52,499 nucleotides of DNA from JANXUC01 sp043782485 (GCA_043782485.1 JAYWAL010000003.1:1-52499); one strand, 5' to 3'. Numbered from the stretch's first letter, positions 8,266 to 17,006 are shown. Numbers and translations are program-made. The notes: generated by a model not told the origin, from the sequence alone.

Positions 8266-9717
8266 ATGCATTTTGGGATTCCGTCTGCCGCCAAGAGTTG
8301 GCTGCTGACCGCTGTGCTGAGCGTTTCCGCCGTTGCCCAAACCGCTCCAGCGCCCGATGCCACGCCTCTCCCGCCCTCGCCGGATACCGCCTCCACCACG
8401 CTTCCGCCCCAGTCCGCTACCACCTCCACCGAACAGCAAGGCTCCGCGCCCCTGCGCGTCATGGTCGGCAAATCCCTGCTCATCAACACCAGTGAGCGCC
8501 TCAAGCGCATCTCCGTCACTGATCCCAATGTCGCCGACGCCCTCGTAGTCACGCCCACACAGGTGCTGGTCCATGGCCGCTCCCCGGGCGAAGTTTCCCT
8601 CCTCATTTGGGACGAAGCCGAGCGCTCCCGCAGCTTCGATCTGCGCGTCGATGTCGATGTCACCGCCGCCGCCGAGGAAATGCACCGCATTTTCCCCGAT
8701 GAAGTCATCACCGTCAGCCCCTCGCGCAACGCCATGGTCCTCAACGGCCACGTCTCCACCGAAGATGTCGCCAAGCGCGCTGGCCTCATCGGCGAGGCCT
8801 ACACCAAGAACGTCGTCAACGTCCTCACCTTCGGCCCCTCCGGCGCGCAGGAAGTCTTGCTCGAAGTCAAGTTCGCGGAAGTCGACCGCACCGCTCTCAA
8901 CCAAATTGGCTTTAACTTCCTTTCCACCGGCTCCGGCAATGTACTCGGCAATGTCACCACGGGCCAATTCGGCAACGCAGGGTCTTACAAGATCACTGAC
9001 ACCACGGGTTCGGGTTCGACACCGTTCACCAGTAACACAACAGTCAGCGACCCACTGAACCTGTTCCTGTTCAGCCCGGAACTCCATCTCGGCGCGGTCA
9101 TTCGCGCGTTGCAGAACAAGAACCTCCTCCAGATCCTTGCTGAACCCAACTTGATCGCTGTTAATGGCAAGGAAGCTAGTTTCCTGGCCGGCGGCGAATT
9201 CCCCTTCCCGGTCGTGCAGCCCTCGAACGGCACAAGCACCGTCACTATCCAGTTCAAACAATTTGGCGTGCAGCTTAAGTTCACTCCCGTCATCACTCCC
9301 GCCGGACTGATCCACCTGCATGTCGCGCCCGAAGTCAGCACCCTCGACTTCGCTAACAGCATTACCATTGGCGGCACCACCATTCCCGCTCTCAGCACGC
9401 GCAAAGCGGAAACCGAATTCGAACTGCAAGACGGCCAAAGCTTTGTCATGGCTGGCCTTATCGACAATCGCGTAACCAGCCTGATCAACAAAGTTCCGGG
9501 CCTCGGCGATATCCCCATCCTCGGCAACTTCTTCCGTAGCAAAAGCTATTCCCGCAACAATTCAGAGTTGGTGGTTTTGGTTACAGCGCATCGCATCTCA
9601 CCCACCACCGGACCTGCGCCGCTCCCCAAGTATCCTCAGCCGTTCCTGGATCATGATCAGTTCGACGGAAAGGCGGGCAGCAAAACCGACAAGCCCGACG
9701 CCTCGCCAAAGAAGTAA
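8266..9717 (+). CDS. cpaC: Tad pilus outer-membrane secretin CpaC/RcpA
   Basis: This secretin forms the outer-membrane pore through which the Flp pilus passes. From the chosen ATG (8266, after GGAG) the product is 483 residues. It has a signal peptide (WLLTAVLSVSAVAQ), a Pro/Thr-rich linker, an N-terminal secretin domain (LRVMVGKSLLINTSERLKR, then VLVHGRSPGEVSLLIWDE), a BON-like segment (about 130-200, NAMVLNGHVSTEDVAKRAGL), and the C-terminal secretin domain with LAEPNLIAVNGKEASFLAGG and KVPGLGDIPILGNFFRS. The frame is open upstream to 8014, but that part overlaps cpaB and is out of character. It belongs to the flp-cpaB-cpaC-tadZ run. Confidence 0.94.
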   Translation: MHFGIPSAAKSWLLTAVLSVSAVAQTAPAPDATPLPPSPDTASTTLPPQSATTSTEQQGSAPLRVMVGKSLLINTSERLKRISVTDPNVADALVVTPTQVLVHGRSPGEVSLLIWDEAERSRSFDLRVDVDVTAAAEEMHRIFPDEVITVSPSRNAMVLNGHVSTEDVAKRAGLIGEAYTKNVVNVLTFGPSGAQEVLLEVKFAEVDRTALNQIGFNFLSTGSGNVLGNVTTGQFGNAGSYKITDTTGSGSTPFTSNTTVSDPLNLFLFSPELHLGAVIRALQNKNLLQILAEPNLIAVNGKEASFLAGGEFPFPVVQPSNGTSTVTIQFKQFGVQLKFTPVITPAGLIHLHVAPEVSTLDFANSITIGGTTIPALSTRKAETEFELQDGQSFVMAGLIDNRVTSLINKVPGLGDIPILGNFFRSKSYSRNNSELVVLVTAHRISPTTGPAPLPKYPQPFLDHDQFDGKAGSKTDKPDASPKK

Positions 9718-9729
9718 CAAGGAGTAAAC

Positions 9730-10914
9730 TTGGTAGCCATGCCCGAGCTTTCGGTCGTCATCCTGGCGGCGGATAACGAACAAAGGGCCGTCCTGCAAGT
9801 TTTGGTGGACGGCACCAGCGTGGCTCGCGCGGCTTTATCGGTGGCACAACTCCCCGTCGCCTCCACCGATTCCACCCTGCGCCGCGTGCAAGCGATCGCT
9901 CCGGATGTCATTCTGGTCGACATTGCCACCGACGAGCCATTTCCCGCCCTGCACGCCATTGAAATTCTGCATCAGGAAATTCCCGATACGCCGATTTTTG
10001 CTTTTGGCCCGATTTCCCAGCCTCAGCTCATCGTCAACGCCATGCGCGCCGGAGCGCGCGAGTTCATCGAACGCCCCACCACCACCACCGAACTGCTGGA
10101 AGCGTTCGTGCGCCTCACTTCAGCCCAGCGAAAATCCCGCGGCGAGTCTCGTCGCGGCGGCAAAGTTTTTTCCGTCATCAACGCCAAAGGAGGCAGCGGC
10201 GCAACCACCACGGCCGTCAACGTCGCTCTGGCGCTGCAAACTTCCCTCGGGAGCACGGCGCTAATCGATCTCGCCCCGCTCGGCCACGCCGCCCTTCACC
10301 TGAATGCCAAGCCCCAGTTCACCGTCGCCGACGCCCTGCGCAACCTGCACCGCCTCGATAGTTCCCTGCTTGAAAGCTTCATGACCCATCAGGACAAGGG
10401 CCTCCACTTGCTCGCCGGAACCACCAACCCCAGCGCCGACTCCACTTCGAACTCGGAACTTGCCCGCCTCTTCGACCTGCTCGTCGGCCACTACCAATAC
10501 ACGGTCGTCGACCTGTCCACCCGCCTCGACGGCACCGCCCGCCTCATCTGTAATCTCTCGGAAACCGTTCTCGTCATCGCCCAGAGCGATGTCGCCTCTC
10601 TTTGGAGCGCCGGCAAAATCGTGCAATACCTTAGCGAAACTGGCGGACGGGAGCGCATTAAGCTCGTCTTGAACCGCTTCCGAAAAGTCCCCGGTTTTGA
10701 GGACCGCGATACCGAAAACGCGGTCGGCGCCAAGCTCATCTGGAAGATCCCCAACAACTACTTTTCCATCTCCTCCGCCATCGACCGCGGCAACCCTCCC
10801 AACCGCCAGGGCAGTTCCGATGTAGCCCGTGCCTTTTCAGGACTTGCCACCGCGCTCACGGAACATGATGATGTATCCAAGCGATCCTCAAAGTCCATGT
10901 TCCGGAGCCTCTAA
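9730..10914 (+). CDS. tadZ: Tad pilus localisation ATPase-like protein TadZ/CpaE
   Basis: TadZ/CpaE positions the Tad machine at the pole or membrane. The N-terminal part (about 1-130) is receiver-like, with VILVDIATDEPFPALHAIE. The C-terminal part is a MinD/ParA-type domain whose P-loop reads INAKGGSGATTTAVNVALAL. The usual second Lys of the deviant Walker A (GK[T/S]) is Ala here, as in many TadZ proteins, so ATP hydrolysis may be weak or absent. I chose the TTG at 9730 because GGAG lies five bases upstream; the ATG at 9739 would be 14 bases away. It starts 12 bases after cpaC and is co-transcribed with it. A 220-base repeat region separates it from cpaF. Confidence 0.9.
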   Translation: MVAMPELSVVILAADNEQRAVLQVLVDGTSVARAALSVAQLPVASTDSTLRRVQAIAPDVILVDIATDEPFPALHAIEILHQEIPDTPIFAFGPISQPQLIVNAMRAGAREFIERPTTTTELLEAFVRLTSAQRKSRGESRRGGKVFSVINAKGGSGATTTAVNVALALQTSLGSTALIDLAPLGHAALHLNAKPQFTVADALRNLHRLDSSLLESFMTHQDKGLHLLAGTTNPSADSTSNSELARLFDLLVGHYQYTVVDLSTRLDGTARLICNLSETVLVIAQSDVASLWSAGKIVQYLSETGGRERIKLVLNRFRKVPGFEDRDTENAVGAKLIWKIPNNYFSISSAIDRGNPPNRQGSSDVARAFSGLATALTEHDDVSKRSSKSMFRSL

Positions 10915-10953
10915 ACAAACTGATTGGAAGACCACAGCAAAACTTCAAGAATT

Positions 10954-11108
10954 GTCATTTCGAAAGCCTTTAGGCTTGAGGAATCAGCTTTAACCAGTCT
11001 TTAAGATGCGAATCGAGATTCGAATCGAGATTCGTACCAGGCTTCGTATCAGGACATGCCTTCAGGCATGTCGAAACGTGCGATAGTAAATAAGCGCCTT
11101 CAGGCGCT
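10954..11108 (+). repeat. Cluster of small hairpin repeats inside the Tad locus
   Basis: The gap between tadZ and cpaF holds several palindromes in a row. AAGCC-TTTA-GGCTT (10964-10977) lies inside a copy of the GTCAT...GAGGAATC repeat. A perfect 12-base tandem repeat, GAATCGAGATTC, is at 11010-11021 and 11022-11033; each unit is itself a palindrome. ACATGCC-TTCA-GGCATGT is at 11054-11071 and AGCGCC-TTCA-GGCGCT at 11093-11108. The TTCA loop recurs with different stems, as in REP-type elements. No coding signal is seen. Confidence 0.75.
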
Positions 11109-11134
11109 GGATTTCGGGATTCCAGGACCCTTTC

Positions 11135-12430
11135 ATGGCGGACGTCCGATCTTTCGAGCGCACCACTTATCAGCAGGTCAAAGGCGACCTCCATCGCAAA
11201 ATACTCGACCGCCTCGACTTGGAAAAACTGGGTCGAAGCGCCGGCGACAGCGCCCGTGAAGAGGTTCTAGGCCTCATCCGCTCCGTCGTCAACAGCGAAG
11301 CGGTCCCGCTCAGCTTTGCCGAACGCGAACGCCTGGCCCGCGAAATCCTCGACGAAATCTTTGGCCTCGGTCCGCTCGAACCGCTCCTCAAAGATCCCAC
11401 AATCTCCGATATTCTCGTCAACCGCTTCGACAAGGTCTTCGTCGAGCGCGGTGGGAAACTCGAAGCCACCACCCTTTCCTTCAAAGATCCCGCCCACTTG
11501 ATGCAAATCATTGACCGCATTGTCTCCCGCGTGGGTCGACGCGTAGACGAATCTTCGCCCATGGTCGACGCCCGCCTTGCCGACGGTTCCCGCGTCAACG
11601 CCATCATTCCTCCGCTCGCGCTTGACGGGCCCTGCCTGTCGATCCGCCGTTTTGGCCGCGACCCCATCACCGCCCGCAACATGCTGGAGAACAAAACGCT
11701 CACCGAGCCGATGCTCGAGCTGCTTTCCTCCATGGTGAAGGGCCGCCTAAATCTGCTCATCTCCGGCGGCACCGGTGCTGGCAAAACAACTTTGCTCAAC
11801 GTGCTTTCCGGCTACATTCCCAGCACGGACCGCATCGTCACCATTGAAGACGCCGCAGAACTTCAGCTCAAGCAGGAACACGTCGTGCGCCTCGAAACCC
11901 GCCCGCCCAACATCGAAGGCAAAGGGGCCGTCCGCCAACGCCAGCTCGTTATCAACAGTTTGCGCATGCGCCCCGACCGCATCGTGGTCGGCGAAGTCCG
12001 CGGCGAGGAAGCCTTCGACATGTTGCAAGCCATGAACACCGGCCACGAGGGCTCGCTCACCACCGTCCACGCCAACTCCCCGCGCGACGCTCTGGCCCGT
12101 ATCGAGAACATGGTCTCCATGGCCAACCTCAATATTCCCGAGCGCGCCGTCCGCCACCAGATCGTATCGGCCATTCACGCTGTCGTTCAGGTTGCCCGCC
12201 TTTCCGATGGCACGCGCCGCGTCATGGCCATCTCCGAAATCAGCGGCATGGAGGGCGATATTATTTCCATGCAAGACATTTTCGTCTTCGAGCGCCGCGG
12301 TATGGACGAAAACGGAAAAATTCGCGGCGCGTTCGTTCCTTCCGGAATTCGCCCCATGTTCGCCGAACGTCTAGCCTCCACCGGATTTCGCCTTCGCCCC
12401 GGCTTATTCGAAGCGCGGATGGAGGTCTAG
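11135..12430 (+). CDS. cpaF: Tad pilus assembly ATPase CpaF/TadA
   Basis: CpaF (TadA) is the hexameric secretion ATPase that powers Flp pilus extrusion and, in many Tad systems, retraction. The 431 residues have an N-terminal helical domain (LDRLDLEKLGRSAGDSAREE), then the core: ILDEIFGLGPLEPLLKDPTI, DILVNRFDKVFVERGGK, the Walker A loop GGTGAGKTTLLNVL (about residues 210-223), the Asp box VTIEDAAELQL, and the Walker B/His region MRPDRIVVGEVRGEEAFDML with NTGHEGSLTTVHANSP. All catalytic motifs look intact. tadB begins 12 bases after its stop, so the two are in one transcript. Its own start follows the hairpin cluster, so it may also have a separate promoter. Confidence 0.96.
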   Translation: MADVRSFERTTYQQVKGDLHRKILDRLDLEKLGRSAGDSAREEVLGLIRSVVNSEAVPLSFAERERLAREILDEIFGLGPLEPLLKDPTISDILVNRFDKVFVERGGKLEATTLSFKDPAHLMQIIDRIVSRVGRRVDESSPMVDARLADGSRVNAIIPPLALDGPCLSIRRFGRDPITARNMLENKTLTEPMLELLSSMVKGRLNLLISGGTGAGKTTLLNVLSGYIPSTDRIVTIEDAAELQLKQEHVVRLETRPPNIEGKGAVRQRQLVINSLRMRPDRIVVGEVRGEEAFDMLQAMNTGHEGSLTTVHANSPRDALARIENMVSMANLNIPERAVRHQIVSAIHAVVQVARLSDGTRRVMAISEISGMEGDIISMQDIFVFERRGMDENGKIRGAFVPSGIRPMFAERLASTGFRLRPGLFEARMEV

Positions 12431-12442
12431 CCCGAACCCATC

Positions 12443-13402
12443 ATGGCCCTCTTTTTTGCATTTCTCGTGTTCCTTCTCGCCGCCCTCGCCATCTTTCTGG
12501 TGGGTGCCTGGATTGAAGGTCGCAACGCCCAGGCCCGCATCCTGCGCGAACGACTCGGCGGCTCCCAGGACCCTGCAGCTGATGACAACCTGGAACTGCT
12601 GCGCGATGAAATGCTCAGCAAGATTCCAGCTTTCGACACGCTCCTGCGCCGGTCCGCTCGCGCTTCCATGTTACAGAAGCTGCTCGAACAGGCTGGCATC
12701 GATACTCGTGTCGGCAATTTCTTCTTGCTCTGTCTGGCTTGCGGCGTCGTGGGCAGTATTGTTCTGCTGCTTCTGACGCACATCTGGCCCCTGGCCTGGG
12801 TCGGGCTGATGGTCGGTTTAATCTCGCCCTACTCCTACGCCACCGTTATGCGCACTCGCCGCTTCGCCAAATTTGAGGAAATCTTTCCCCAGGCCATCGA
12901 CACGCTGGGGCGCGCCGTCCGCGCCGGTCACGCCTTCACCACCGCCCTCGAAATGATTTCCGCTGAAATCCCCGAGCCCGTCGCCACCGAGTTCCGTAAG
13001 CTCTTCGAAGAACAGAAATTCGGCATGCCCGTCCGCGACGCCCTCATGAACTTCGTGGATCGCGTGCCCTTGGTTGACGTCAAATTCTTTGTTACCGCCG
13101 TCATGCTCCAGCGTGAAACCGGCGGCAACCTGGCGGAGATTCTCGACAACCTCTCTTACATGATTCGTGAGCGTTTCAAAATCATGCGCCAAGTCCGCGT
13201 CTACACCGCGCAAGGCCGGCTGACCATGGGTTTACTCATGATGTTGCCTCCCATCATTATCACCATCATGATGTTCATGAGCCCAGGCTTTATCAAACCC
13301 CTTTTCACCGACCCCATGGGCCACGCCATGATCGCGGGCGGCATCACCCTACAAACCATCGGCTATTTCGTAATTCGCAAGATTATTCAAATTCAGGTAT
13401 GA
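12443..13402 (+). CDS. tadB: Tad pilus inner-membrane platform protein TadB
   Basis: TadB is one of two polytopic platform proteins that couple the CpaF ATPase to pilin assembly. The 319-residue product has an N-terminal TM (FFAFLVFLLAALAIFLVGAW), a cytoplasmic region, two central TMs (LLCLACGVVGSIVLLLLTHI and nearby), the type II secretion F domain (FPQAIDTLGRAVRAGHAFTT through ERFKIMRQVRVYTAQGR, about 155-260), and a C-terminal TM pair (MGLLMMLPPIIITIMMFMSP). The spacing to cpaF (12 bases) indicates translational linkage. It is separated from tadC by a 237-base gap with a dispersed repeat. Confidence 0.93.
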   Translation: MALFFAFLVFLLAALAIFLVGAWIEGRNAQARILRERLGGSQDPAADDNLELLRDEMLSKIPAFDTLLRRSARASMLQKLLEQAGIDTRVGNFFLLCLACGVVGSIVLLLLTHIWPLAWVGLMVGLISPYSYATVMRTRRFAKFEEIFPQAIDTLGRAVRAGHAFTTALEMISAEIPEPVATEFRKLFEEQKFGMPVRDALMNFVDRVPLVDVKFFVTAVMLQRETGGNLAEILDNLSYMIRERFKIMRQVRVYTAQGRLTMGLLMMLPPIIITIMMFMSPGFIKPLFTDPMGHAMIAGGITLQTIGYFVIRKIIQIQV

Positions 13403-13465
13403 GAGAAAAGTACTGTTTTAAGAGTGTAATTTTTTAGTCTGTCTCTCAGGTCTGTTTTTAAGTTT

Positions 13466-13530
13466 GTCATCCTGAGCGTAGCGTGTTCATCCGCTAGCAG
13501 ATGAGCACGCGAAGTCGAAGGACCCCTACT
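13466..13530 (+). repeat. Dispersed GTCATCCTGAGCG...GTCGAAGGACC repeat
   Basis: This copy opens with GTCATCCTGAGCGTAGCG and ends with GCACGCGAAGTCGAAGGACC, with an imperfect inverted repeat in the middle (CATCCGCTAGCAGATG). The same frame of conserved ends with a variable centre is seen at 17875-17934 (inverted) and 41423-41484. It occupies the tadB-tadC gap and has no coding potential. Confidence 0.7.
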
Positions 13531-13639
13531 CCATGAGTCAACCCACCATTTGAAAGCGCTCTCATGGGAGCCGCCCGAGAAAACCCGAAAAGAGTAGACT
13601 CAAGAGCGCAGTAATTTTTACGGCCCTTAAAACGCAACC

Positions 13640-14545
13640 ATGGAAATCGTCGTAGCCATCATCGTCTTCTTAACCGTCGTCGCGGTGATTTTCCTGTTCG
13701 GCGCCGCCGTCTCCACGCCGCTCTCCGTGTTGGGCGAGCGCCTTCGCTCCCTCGGCGGCGACAAACCCCGCGCCGACGACAAGCCCCAACTCAGCGAACG
13801 CATCGGCCAAGCCCTCGACCCTTTCAGCAAAGCCCTCCCTTTGTCCGCCGATAGCGCCACCAGCACCCGGCTTATGCTCATGCAGGCCGGATACCGCGAA
13901 GCTAAGAGCATCACCGTCTACAACGGCATCCGTGTTTTCAGCGCAGTCGTCGGCTTCGGCATCTGTCTTATTTCTGGAATTGGAATCAGCTCCCCGCTCC
14001 TGCTCCTGGGCGGCCCGCTGCTTGGCTTTTTCCTGCCTCGATTTCTGCTCAAGCGCAAGATCGCCAAGCGCCAGATGCGAATCCGCCTCGGCCTGCCTGA
14101 CGCTCTCGATCTCACCGTCATCTGCGTCGAAGCTGGCCTCGGCCTCGACCAGGCCCTGATGCGCGTCGCCCAGGATCTGGACCACGCCCACCCCGAACTC
14201 AGTGAAGAGTTGCGCTTGGTCAACCTGGAAATGCGGGCCGGCAAACCTCGCACCGAAGCCATGCGCAACCTCGCCCAACGCACCGGCGTAGATGACGTCA
14301 AATCCCTCGTGGCGGTACTCATCCAAACCGATCGCTTTGGCACCAGCATCGCCCAAGCCTTGCGCGTTCATTCCGACGCCCTCCGCACTGAGCGCCGCCA
14401 GCGCGCCGAGGAACAAGCCGCCAAAACCACCATCAAACTCGTTCCTCCCCTCGTCGTTTTCGTCCTCCCATCCGTCATTATCGTGACTCTCGGCCCGGCT
14501 GTAATTTCTCTCATCCGCACCGTCTTTAACCAAGGTGGACAGTAA
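13640..14545 (+). CDS. tadC: Tad pilus inner-membrane platform protein TadC
   Basis: TadC is the partner of TadB in the Tad inner-membrane platform. The 301 residues have an N-terminal TM (IVVAIIVFLTVVAVIFLFGA), a polar stretch, a central TM pair (IRVFSAVVGFGICLISGIGI and nearby), the type II secretion F domain (LPDALDLTVICVEAGLGLDQ through RVHSDALRTERRQRAEEQAA, about 150-265), and a C-terminal TM (LVPPLVVFVLPSVIIVTLGP). The ribosome site is weak, and the gap before it holds a dispersed repeat, so expression relative to tadB is uncertain. The prepilin peptidase (TadV/CpaA) and pseudopilins (TadE/F/G) that a complete system needs are not in this window. Confidence 0.92.
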   Translation: MEIVVAIIVFLTVVAVIFLFGAAVSTPLSVLGERLRSLGGDKPRADDKPQLSERIGQALDPFSKALPLSADSATSTRLMLMQAGYREAKSITVYNGIRVFSAVVGFGICLISGIGISSPLLLLGGPLLGFFLPRFLLKRKIAKRQMRIRLGLPDALDLTVICVEAGLGLDQALMRVAQDLDHAHPELSEELRLVNLEMRAGKPRTEAMRNLAQRTGVDDVKSLVAVLIQTDRFGTSIAQALRVHSDALRTERRQRAEEQAAKTTIKLVPPLVVFVLPSVIIVTLGPAVISLIRTVFNQGGQ

Positions 14546-14586
14546 AATTTCGACGCTACGCTTCCAAGTTCTTTAAAATAGGGACA

Positions 14587-14988
14587 ATGCCTTCGTCCAG
14601 CTCCGGGAAGCGTTCCTCTGCCTACAACCAAACCCGCCAGGCCACCCTAGCGGACGACCTGCGCATCGCCGACACCCACTGGACGCGACTCCGCGGCCTG
14701 ATTGGCGTCAGTGCCAGCCAGTTCGCCCACGGCGAGGGCCTTTGGATTGTCCCCTGCCGCGGCGTTCACACTCTGGGCATGAGCTTTCCCATTGACCTGA
14801 TTTACCTCGCCGCCGATAACTCGGTGGTACACCTTCAGAGCGATGTCGAGCCTTGGCGCTTTGCCCCAGTCCGCTGGAACGCCCGGACGGTGCTGGAAGT
14901 ACCAACCAACACCATCCGCTCCACCGGCACCACCCTCGGCGATTGCATTGAAATCCGCAAGTCCAGTTCCCAGGACCGTTCTGGATAG
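14587..14988 (+). CDS. DUF192 family protein
   Basis: This 133-residue protein matches the DUF192 family (small conserved domain of unknown function). Visible family features are DTHWTRLRGLIGV near the start, GEGLWIVPCRGVHTLGMSFP in the centre (the conserved Cys-x3-His-x3-Met part), IDLIYLAADNSVVHL, and the final VLEVPTNTIRSTGTTLGD. There is no signal peptide; many relatives have one. It begins 41 bases after tadC, and DUF192 genes are often seen near Tad/Flp loci, so a link to the pilus is plausible but unproven. Confidence 0.85.
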   Translation: MPSSSSGKRSSAYNQTRQATLADDLRIADTHWTRLRGLIGVSASQFAHGEGLWIVPCRGVHTLGMSFPIDLIYLAADNSVVHLQSDVEPWRFAPVRWNARTVLEVPTNTIRSTGTTLGDCIEIRKSSSQDRSG

Positions 14989-15020
14989 AGCATGAAAAAT
15001 TGTGCCTATATTTGTGAATT

Positions 15021-15057
15021 GTTATTCCGTAGCGAAGCGAGGAATCCCCAAACTGCT
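15021..15057 (+). repeat. Short dispersed repeat (GTTATTCC...GAGGAATCC)
   Basis: The stretch starts GTTATTCCGTAGCGAAGCG and continues GAGGAATCCCC. It matches the ends of the copies at 10954, 42983 and 52176 (GTCATTCC ... GAGGAATC). GGAATAAC-like and GGAATCC ends form a weak inverted repeat. It lies between the DUF192 gene and the TonB-like gene. Confidence 0.55.
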
Positions 15058-15122
15058 GAGAGTGCCACAGAGTCCGCACTTCAGTCCGGAAGGGACACCG
15101 AAGCCAGCTCTTACCCAAGCGA

Positions 15123-17006
15123 ATGAAGCAACGCCGCCAACTCGCGCCCTCCGAACTTGACCTTCGGCTCCTCGTCCCCTGGACGCCGCGCTGGCAGGGG
15201 TTCATTTCATCGATCCGTCCCGCATTTCGCAGGAAAGAACGCCCCCTGGCCGGAGAAGTCCGAGTCGGCTTCTTCCCCCTGCGTGGCCTGCTCAGTGCTT
15301 GGCTACTCGAGGCGTTGCTGGTTTTGGCCGCCGTATTCCTACCCGCCAAATTCGCGTCGCTCCACCCCACGTTCCCTCCAGCGCATCCCAAATCGGAGGT
15401 AATTTACTACTCCGGCGAGGAATTGCCGCAGACCGAAGACTCCGGAGGCGCACCCACCGGCAAATCCGGGAAATCCGGCGGCCGCGAAGCCTTCCACCGC
15501 ACCCAGGTGATCAAAGTCGCCCGCGAACAGAAGCTGACCGAGCAGGTCCTCGATGCCCCTAAACTGACGCTCCCAGCCTCCGCCGTGCCGGTGGCAAATC
15601 TCCTTGCGATTCAACGAGTTCCAGGACCTCCGCCATCGGAAGGGTTGCGCTCCTCGCTCAAAGCCGCGCCCCTTCCCAATGTCGCCCCCGTTCCTCCCCC
15701 TCCGGAGATCGCGCGCGACGACATGCGCAAAAACCAAACCTTGACGGCCAGCGTCGTCCCTCCCGCTCCGGTGGCCCCGCGTGATCTGCCGCAAGCCCAT
15801 TTCCCTCAACTACATACAGAGGTCGTGCCCCCGCCCGTCTCGGCCCCGCAGCGCGATAGCAGCAATACAGCGCGCCTATCGCTCCCCGCACCCAGCGTGG
15901 TGGCACCGCCGCCGACGCTCTCCAACGATACGGCCCGCGTCGCCGGCCAGCTTCCGGTACGGCCTAGCGTCAACGTCATCCCACCCCCGCCGCAGGCCAA
16001 CACTGGGGCGGTCACGGGACGCAACGTGGCCAGTTTGAACACCAATGTGGTTCCGCCCCCTCCGAACGTCTCCGGGGGCACGATTGCTTCAGGAAGAGGC
16101 CTAGGACGCAATGGTACGGGCGCTGGCCAACCGCTCGACCTGGGCACGCCTACGGCCCCCCCAGCCGCCACAGGAGGCACGAACCAGCAAACGGCGGCCA
16201 TTATCTCCAGCAAGCCTGGAACGGCAGTCGGAGTGCCCACGGCTGGCGAACGGGGCGCGCTGGCCATGTCCCCAGCCGGGGGCGACCAACCCCGTATTGG
16301 CGGCTCCGGAGGCGGCACTGGCAACGCGGTCGGGCCGGATTCGGGCAGCGCCAAGGCTGGCGCGAGCACGGGAAGCGCAAAGGCCGGGACCGGCCCCGGA
16401 GCCAGCCCAACGGCCAAAATCGGCACCTCCAACGTTCCCGGTCCGGGCGGGGCGGGTGTCGGCAGCCGACCCGGTGTGCCCAATACACCCGGAATTTCCG
16501 TGCAGGGCGGCAGCATCATCACGCTACCGAGCTTTGGGAGCACGCCCAGCGACCCCACCGCCGCCAGCCGCAGCACCACCTCGGGGCATCGCGGACCCGG
16601 CATTACGGTGGTGGCTACATCGCGCTCAGGCGGGGCCTTTAACTTCTACGGCGCGCTCAAGGGTGACCGCGTGTACACAACCTACCTCGACACCACGTTG
16701 GGGACCGTCGTTCTGCAATTCGCCGATCCCACGTCCGATACCGGATCCTACAGCGAGGAACTCAACGCACCGGAGCCGATCCGCAAGAACTTACCGGCCA
16801 GCACATCGCATACGCGCGTGGTTATTTCCTGCACGATCGACAAAGAGGGCAACCTGAAGAACCTGAAGGCTGTCGACGGGCGATCATCCCTGCTGACGGC
16901 TAAGCTGTTGCCCGCTCTGGAAACCTGGCGCTTCCGGCCTGTCTTGCGGGGCGACAAACCGATTGATGTCACCGCGATACTCGGTTTCAATATTGATACA
17001 AAATAG
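15123..17006 (+). CDS. Proline-rich TonB-like membrane-anchored protein
   Basis: The 627-residue product looks like a long TonB-type protein. A cytoplasmic N-terminus is followed by one TM (about 54-78, LRGLLSAWLLEALLVLAAVF). A very long Pro-rich region follows (about 170-320) with repeated VPPPP or IPPPP units, each about 25-40 residues apart, and then a Gly/Ser/Ala/Pro low-complexity region to about 480. The C-terminal 70 residues resemble the TonB C-terminal fold (VVISCTIDKEGNLKNLKAVD, then LLPALETWRFRPVLRGDKPI). TonB proteins use ExbBD and the proton gradient to act on outer-membrane receptors; no exbB/exbD is near. The position after the Tad genes suggests a role at the envelope, possibly with the secretin, which is inference. 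Confidence 0.7.
   Translation: MKQRRQLAPSELDLRLLVPWTPRWQGFISSIRPAFRRKERPLAGEVRVGFFPLRGLLSAWLLEALLVLAAVFLPAKFASLHPTFPPAHPKSEVIYYSGEELPQTEDSGGAPTGKSGKSGGREAFHRTQVIKVAREQKLTEQVLDAPKLTLPASAVPVANLLAIQRVPGPPPSEGLRSSLKAAPLPNVAPVPPPPEIARDDMRKNQTLTASVVPPAPVAPRDLPQAHFPQLHTEVVPPPVSAPQRDSSNTARLSLPAPSVVAPPPTLSNDTARVAGQLPVRPSVNVIPPPPQANTGAVTGRNVASLNTNVVPPPPNVSGGTIASGRGLGRNGTGAGQPLDLGTPTAPPAATGGTNQQTAAIISSKPGTAVGVPTAGERGALAMSPAGGDQPRIGGSGGGTGNAVGPDSGSAKAGASTGSAKAGTGPGASPTAKIGTSNVPGPGGAGVGSRPGVPNTPGISVQGGSIITLPSFGSTPSDPTAASRSTTSGHRGPGITVVATSRSGGAFNFYGALKGDRVYTTYLDTTLGTVVLQFADPTSDTGSYSEELNAPEPIRKNLPASTSHTRVVISCTIDKEGNLKNLKAVDGRSSLLTAKLLPALETWRFRPVLRGDKPIDVTAILGFNIDTK

Noticed and set aside
8257..9438. Long open frame of 393 codons on the minus strand
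   Set aside because: It lies wholly opposite the cpaC secretin, which has clear domains. Its Gly/Asp/Glu-rich product has no family match; it is a GC-driven shadow.
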